A stretch of DNA of 64,000 nucleotides, taken from positions 2,234,201 through 2,298,200 of the forward strand of contig JAUJYN010000023.1 of assembly GCA_030737835.1 (NCBI GenBank), written 5' to 3'. A model generated the notes under the pieces. The model did not search any database. It had not been told where the DNA came from and saw only the letters and a list, made by a program, of their open reading frames with translations. Shown piece after piece: positions 58,268 through 64,000 of the stretch (the stretch's first letter is position 1; each line of letters begins with the position of its first letter). Both the position numbers and the translations under genes were made by a program. Source of the stretch: Acorus gramineus (lineage: Eukaryota; Streptophyta; Magnoliopsida; Acorales; Acoraceae).

Positions 58268-59925
58268 GTGAGTGGGACAATCCAACCCAGTAGAGAGGCG
58301 TTGTACGCACTTGGGGCGTATACCGACCTCTCCTGGGGCGCCATGGATAAATATTACCTGCAATAATATGTAATCCATGCTTGTGTGAATTATGTGTAGA
58401 ATGCATGCTACCCTAGTCCTTGCATGTTAGGGACTTGCACCCTTAGGATATGCGTATGAGCCATGCAGCATGTCCCCTGGTTTTCATGCTAGGAAACCCC
58501 GGCCTATGCATGCGTCCTACTAGTTTATTTATTAAATTAAATGCTGGTATCTGTTAGATCGCATGCCTTAGGATAATATTATAGGGAGGAGCCTTGCGAG
58601 GTCAACGCTGAGACCCGTGTTAGGGTACTCCGTGTTCCTTGTTTGGTTGTCGGGATGTCCTGTATCGGGACCTCGGGCTGCCCTCCCAAGGTTCTAGTCC
58701 CAATAATATTATATGTAATGATTGTATGATTGGTATAATTATTAGCATAGTTGGTGGATATTATAGGGGAGGGGCCTTGCAAGGACAGCGGTGAGACCCG
58801 GGTTAGGGTACTCCGTGTTCCTTGTTTGGTTGTCGGGGTATCCTATAACGGGAACTCACGCCGCCCTTCCGAGTTTCTTTCCCCCAATGATATTCCAGCC
58901 TTGCTGATTTTTGTACATGTTCCCGCATCTTGATGATGCACCTGGTTGAATTCAGAGGAATTCATGACATTTGAGTTGTGATGATATGTAGTCGGCGGAT
59001 CCGAGTGGATCATATGCGTATGGATAGGCTGTTCTGTTCCCTGCGTTGGATTCGGTAGAGGCTACCCCCAGCGTTAGAAAGGCCGTCCTTCGGAGGACCC
59101 ACATAAGTTGGCACCTCCTGATTTGGTTTCGGACTGTGCTGAAGTTGTGGGTGGAGACCAAGCGGCCTACGGAGTGGAGGGAGAGACTATCGGTGGACCA
59201 AGGGTGACCAACAGCCTAGTCAGTCCCAAAATCCTATGTCACCTGTGGTAGGGTGAGGGTGAGGGTGTAGTGGGTTGGCGATGAGCGACCTACTGGATTT
59301 GTGAATAGATGATTATCAGTCCCATTAGCCTATGTCACCCATGGATGGGTGAGGGTGAGGGTGTGGTGGTTCGGCGAAGTACGAACCACTGGATTATGTT
59401 GTTATGTATTGATGGCTGGATAAAATAATGGAATATTGGTAAATATTGTCTGTGATGCATGGGTTGTGCCGTTCACTGAGCGTGTGGCTCACCCCTCGCA
59501 TATGTTTTTCCCCAGTGGTCACTGAGCCTGAGCTAGAGCCGGAGCAGCAGTTGGAGCTTTCCGAGGGATTTCTTCAGTAGCGGAGCAGCGCCACGTTCCG
59601 CGAGTGCCAGAGGTTATCAGCATCCCTTCTTGATTGTATGTATTTGATTTCCGTGCTTGGCACGTGTTTGTATATGTTCAGTTTTATTTGTGTATATTGG
59701 CTCTCACAGGACAGATGATTGAGTATCGAGTCTGTAGAATGTTTATTCACAGATTCAGTCTTTTGCTTCCGCATTTGGTGTATATATCATGTCAGCCCCT
59801 TTTGTTGCATGTGTGTCATTCTAGTTGTCTGTGTATGATATATATATTATTGACCTCCTGTGTAGGCTTCTGATATGATACATACACTTGCCGCGTCCCT
59901 GGGTTGGCCGCCCTGGGGCGTGACA

Positions 59926-60900
59926 ATGTCCTCATCATGGATTTGAGGTTTGGAGATTAGGGCAAATTTTATTTGAAGGTTTGAAATACACCACAGGACT
60001 ATGGTTGAATCAATGTGTAGTGGTGAATTTACCAATAAAAATGAAACTGAAGCATGGGCATTTCTGGAAGAAGTAGTTGAAAAATCCATGCAATGGGTGA
60101 CAATTAGAGAGCCTGAGAAACTCATGCCTTCTACGGGAGGTATTCATTCCATTGATAGTTGCTTTGAGTCTGAAGCCAAGTTTGCATCTCTCATTCGTAG
60201 ATTAGAGGCCCTAGAGATGAAACCAGATCATGATTCTGTTAATTAAGTCTCCACCTCCACCCCTACTACTGTCTGCATTTTATGTAACTCTTCAAATCAC
60301 CTAGTGGAAAACTGTCCTTCCCTATCATCCCACAAGGAAAGTTGGGCCAAACATACCAGTAGCTTACAATGGAGGAAAAATTACCCACATGCCCAAACTT
60401 ATAATTCTAGATGGAAGAATTATCAAAATCTGTCGTGGACTCAAGGCCCACACCAGGGAGGCCCACAGGGATCTCCTCAAGCTCCCCTGTATCCTACACC
60501 TAACTCAGGGCCCATTTCTACTCCATTTCCTCTGCCTGGTTTTCAAACAGAAAATGAGAAGTTCTCTTCCTTAGAGAAAGGGTTGGATGTTCTTATAAAG
60601 GCCCCTCAAAATTTAACTCAATCATCCTCCTAGATGTTTGCCACTTTGAATAAATTTATGCAATCTACGGGGCAAATCCTTCAATCCACGACACAGGCAA
60701 TCTCCCATCTCGAGATTCAAGTTGATCAATTGGCCACCACCATGAGTGAGAAAGAGAAAGGAAAGTTTCCCAGTCAACCTAAGCCCAACCTATTCTTTAA
60801 GGACAAGTGGACAAGATTCTTCTAGTAACGAGTACAACCAGGTTAATGCAATCACTACTCTTAGGTCTGGTAGACAAGTGGACAACAAGGTTATTTATGC
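59926..60900 (+). mobile_element. E gag remnant (Athila-like)
   Basis: MVESMCSGEFTNKNETEAW at about 60001 matches the conserved MC-GEF-KN-EAW motif of Athila-type gag. CILCNSSNHLVENCP near 60275 is the zinc knuckle, followed by an Asn/Trp-rich segment (SRWKNYQNLSW) usual after it. A few breaks are present and the N-terminal part is absent. Confidence 0.7.
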
Positions 60901-60906
60901 CTAGTA

Positions 60907-61886
60907 ATGATGTTGAAGATGATAAGGACAAGCTCGAATTTTATTCATGAGGACCCAGATTCTGAACCCATCCCTCCTGGCCCATCCATCACAGAGAAGG
61001 CAAAGTCCAATGATTCTCCTGAGAGAGTTTATGTTCCCAAGGCCCCATATCCTCAGCGATTAGGTTCAACTAAGAAATCTGCCCAGCTAGATAAAATTTT
61101 AGAAGTGTTTAAGCAAGTTCACGTGAATATTCTGCTCCTAGATGCTGTCCAACAGGTAGCCTATGCAAATTTTCTAAAGGACTTATGCACCCAAAAGAGG
61201 ACCAATAATGTACCCAAGAAAGCTTTCTTGGCATCCCATGTAAGCTCCATTCTTTCATGTGAGATCCAATCAAGTATAAAGACCCAGGTTGTCCCACCGT
61301 TTCATGTGTGATCGGAGACACTCGTATTGATCGAGTTTTACTAGAGTTAGGTGCGAGTGTAAATCTATTGCCCTATTCAATGTACAAATAGTTAGGCTTA
61401 GGAGAAATGAGGCCTACCCCAGTGACCTTACAATTAGCAGATCGATCTGTGAAAATTCCTAAAGGTGTCATTAAGGATGTCCTTATTAAGGTTGGGGATT
61501 TCATCTTTCTTGTTGACTTTATAGTTTTAGAAGCCCAACCGGTTCTAAACCCGAAGAGGCAAATTCCTATAATTTTGGGCAGACCATTCCTGGCTACATC
61601 TAATGCTTTGATTAACTGTCGAAATGGATTGATGAAATTATGTTTTGGAAATATGACAATTGACCTAAATATCTTCCACACTGGAAAACAACCAAGAGAT
61701 TATAATGATGAATTCGAGGATGTGAATTCTATTGAGGAAATAATTGAAGATTTGAAACATCATTCTACTATGTCCACTAAAGATCCTTTGGAGTTTTGCC
61801 TTGCCCACTTTGGAGAAAATTTTGATATAAAAAAATCGATTATGGAAATAAATGTTCTTCTAGATACCAATCATCCCATTCAATAA
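60907..61886 (+). mobile_element. E protease region (Athila-like)
   Basis: After an acidic linker, text VLLELGASVNLLPYSMYK (about 61336), TPVTLQLADRSVKIPKG and IILGRPFLATSNALI match Athila-type aspartic protease and its flank. The catalytic motif is not in the usual form. The acidic tail (DDEFEDVNSIEEIIEDL) continues to 61886. Reverse transcriptase does not follow. Broken fossil. Confidence 0.7.
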
Positions 61887-63332
61887 GTGGCAACTAAAGC
61901 CTGAGCCCCTTCCTCTGTCACCACCCCTTCCTTCCATTGATGAGCCTCCCAAGCTAGAACTTAAACCATTTTTGGAGTTACCGCTGGAAAAAGTGGAGGT
62001 AATTCACCTCCATGATTCCATCTATCAAGATTAAGCTCTCTTGGTAGTCATTTTGTACTATATTTTTATAGGTTGCCTGGTTTTGTGTTTGTTTGGATGT
62101 AGTCTTTATTTTGAAATATATTGAACCAATGAAATTGTTTTGATGTCTTCGTATAGCAGCAATTCAACGGTGATCACTTGATATGGTAAAATTCTTCCTT
62201 TTTCATTCTCCTTTCATGATATTTCATGTGTCCAATTATATGAACATTGAGGACAATGTATGGATTAGGTTTTGGGGGGTTTGTGACATTTTGATTTATC
62301 ATGTGATTCATCATTCTCAGTTATGATAGAGTATCCGGAAAACAAAAAAAAAAAGAAGAAGTATGCCTAAATCCCTATGATGGTAGCATGTGCTCTTATG
62401 TTAATTTCTATTTTATTAGGTCTTAAGTGATTGATATTGGAAAATGAACTACACATCTGGATGCATTTTTGAGTTAAGATGAATTTGTGGAGTCGACTTA
62501 ATAATTGCCTAGAATGTTAAGAACTTCCTAAAACCTGTTGAACCTAAAAGTATAGTTCATTGGTTTGCTTGATAAGGAGTTAGGGTTTATATCAATTGAA
62601 AAGCAACCATTGAGTCACAAATATAGTGGAAAAGGGCTACTTATCATTAGGTCTTGAAAAGAAAAAAAAAGTATTGACAGAGTACTTTTTCAAAAAGAAG
62701 AAGAAGAAGAAGAAGAAAAACATCAATGATATAATATCTATAGTACTGTGAACAAAGAGCTTAGCCTCCCTGTAACAGACCGATTCAACAGTGATAGAGT
62801 AAAAGCCTCCCTGTAAAAGATAGTAAGTAATATGGAATATCACATATAAAGCCCATGAGGTAATAAAGTGAACATCCAAATCTCTTGCTGGCTTAGTAGA
62901 CTATTTTTGTTTTGACTCAGTGTCTAAGGGAGAACTGACCATTCGACAGCAATTAGAAGGAAAATTCTTACTTAGGAGTTTGAACCTCTTGAGTGTTGTC
63001 CAAATTTTCACGAGCACACCATGTCATTACATTGAGGATTTTTCTGAAAGGAATTTAATATATTGAGCTCTACGATACTATCATGGGATTATGGCAGAAA
63101 TTCAAAAAGGAAAAAAGAAAAAAAAGTGTCAATCATGAATTTTGTGGGTAGATTCGCTACAAACCCTCACGAGTCAAACTCGTCCACTAGGGGTGACCTA
63201 GGGGTTTAAGGGCTTGTTGCATATGCTAAATGCAATCGTGAAAGCCTGCAAAAGTGACCTTATCCTTGTTTTTAATTTTGTTTAATCACTTTAATTGCTA
63301 GAGGACTAGCAAATACTAGGTTTGGGGGTAAT
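61887..63332 (+). mobile_element. E 3' interior, non-coding
   Basis: AT-rich with no coding signal beyond the Pro-rich PPKLELKPFLELP scrap near 61946. ACATTGAGGACAATGTATGG then GGTTTTGGGGGG near 62243-62280 is text usual downstream of Athila coding regions. A GAA run lies at about 62695-62720. TTTGGGGGT at 63321 is the polypurine tract. Confidence 0.6.
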
Positions 63333-64000
63333 TGATAAAAATATTATTTGCACATTTAAGCCCCTTAATTTAGTTTTCTATTTCCTAATTTTATGTGTAA
63401 TAATGACTAATATTCAGAATTTATTTGTTATTACAGGTAATTGAGATAAATGATGATTATCAAGGCAAAATATTCTATAAAGCATTTAAAGATATGAAGG
63501 AGAATCAAGAGGATCCAAAATTATGCTAGATAAAGATTTGGTGAAGAGAGAATCAAAATCAAAATCCAATCAAATATTCTTCAAATCAATGTTAAAGCTG
63601 TCCCACTATTTTGATCATAACTTTTGCCTCAAGTATCGGTATTTAGGCCCAACATATGGCGTTGGAAATATATTTTCAAAATCTACAAATCAATTATTCA
63701 TGTTTAGTTTGCAATTCCATCTTATTATTAGGGGTAAAAAATTCCATCTTATTATTCATGTTTAGTTTTCAATTCCTTCTTATTAGGGGTAAAAAATTCA
63801 TCCGAAGATTCTGCAGAAAATCAATGATGAGAATGAAAGCTTTTACCTGCTAAACTTGTCAAATATTCATATGAGGAAGGTTGATGCCAATCTTGACCAC
63901 CCAATTCATTGCAAATCAATGAATGAGATTCAAGGCTGGAGGCTATGAAAGGAACACATATGAAGCCAAGAAAGGAATCAAACAAGGAGGCACAAGAACA
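63333..64000 (+). repeat. E 3' LTR, cut by window edge
   Basis: It begins TGATAAAAATATTATTTGC directly after the polypurine tract. A duplicated 50-bp block (ATTCCATCTTATTATT, near 63714 and 63752) is visible. The last 320 bp match 46170-46440. Confidence 0.65.

Larger units (their letters stand above)
47155..59925 (+). repeat. A7: solo LTR, subtype alpha (pieces 47155-48412 and 57622-59925)
   Basis: It runs from TGTTATATATGTGTCAC to GGCGTGACA, about 3.56 kb without A8. TATA box 47418-47427, perfect inverted repeat 47552-47576, donor near 47742, microexon 58232-58267. The flanking 5-mers GTTTC and ATGTC agree poorly. With different E parts on each side, this suggests a deletion at the insertion or later. 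Its 3' half is nearly identical to that of A8. Confidence 0.85.
46166..64000 (+). mobile_element. E: Athila-like element without reverse transcriptase or integrase, runs off the window
   Basis: A 5' LTR fragment (46166-47154) matches the 3' LTR at about 63680-64000 (shared phrases include CCGAAGATTCT and GAATGAAAGCTTTTACC). The interior (59926-63332) has gag and protease text but no reverse transcriptase or integrase. TTTGGGGGT precedes the 3' LTR, as is common in Athila-type elements. A7 and A8 are inserted between LTR fragment and gag, and the primer site and gag N-terminus are missing there. Broken; number of breaks moderate. Confidence 0.7.

Overview
The window is gene-poor intergenic DNA from a seed plant, probably a flowering plant, built almost entirely of nested LTR retrotransposons. 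The evidence is several long-LTR Ty3 elements with initiator-Met-tRNA-type primer sites, Tat/Ogre-like and Athila-like gag remnants, and a PIF/Harbinger DNA transposon whose transposase has a plant-type intron. I found no ordinary host gene, no tRNA or rRNA gene and no CRISPR array. The species cannot be named from this sequence.

Layout. The oldest layer on the left is a decayed Tat/Ogre-like element, seen at 1-1430, 35004-35189 and 45594-46165. Into it went a long-LTR Tekay-like element, here called B1 (1431-35003). The B1 5' LTR was invaded by a solo LTR of its own family in reverse orientation (B2, 1679-18954). B2 was in turn invaded by solo LTR A1 (1964-4803), by a gag-pol-bearing Tekay element (6759-15150, 3' LTR cut short) and by a PIF/Harbinger transposon (15151-18807). 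A second invasion of the B1 5' LTR is solo LTR A2 (19183-25197), itself holding solo LTR A3 (19621-22661). The B1 interior is badly decayed. Its 3' LTR (31236-35003) is uninterrupted.

Right of B1 is a cut-down reverse LTR (A6). It was split by reverse solo LTR D (35212-44937), which holds solo LTRs A4 (38173-41629) and A5 (41765-44627). From 46166 to the window edge lies an Athila-like element (E) with no reverse transcriptase or integrase region. E is split by solo LTR A7 (47155-59925), which contains the youngest-looking complete element, A8 (48413-57616, target duplication CTGGG).

How the parts work together. Families A, B and D have unusually long LTRs (2.8-3.8 kb) with a shared plan. 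There is a promoter and a CT-rich leader, in one subfamily a perfect 25-nt inverted repeat, and then a good 5' splice site. A very GC-rich 0.5-1.1 kb tract follows, then a TTGCAG acceptor, a 36-39 nt microexon and a GTGAGT donor. A second long tract then carries G-rich repeats and small hairpins whose two arms change together, and it ends at another acceptor before the LTR end, primer site and gag. This recurring intron-microexon-intron leader with covarying hairpins is the most interesting signal in the window. The Harbinger element is also notable: besides its Myb/SANT-like gene and transposase it carries a small two-exon gene for a GRF-type zinc-finger protein with a membrane tail.

All family assignments come from reading motifs and repeat boundaries by eye. 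No alignment or database search was run. Names such as A1, B1, D and E are local labels.
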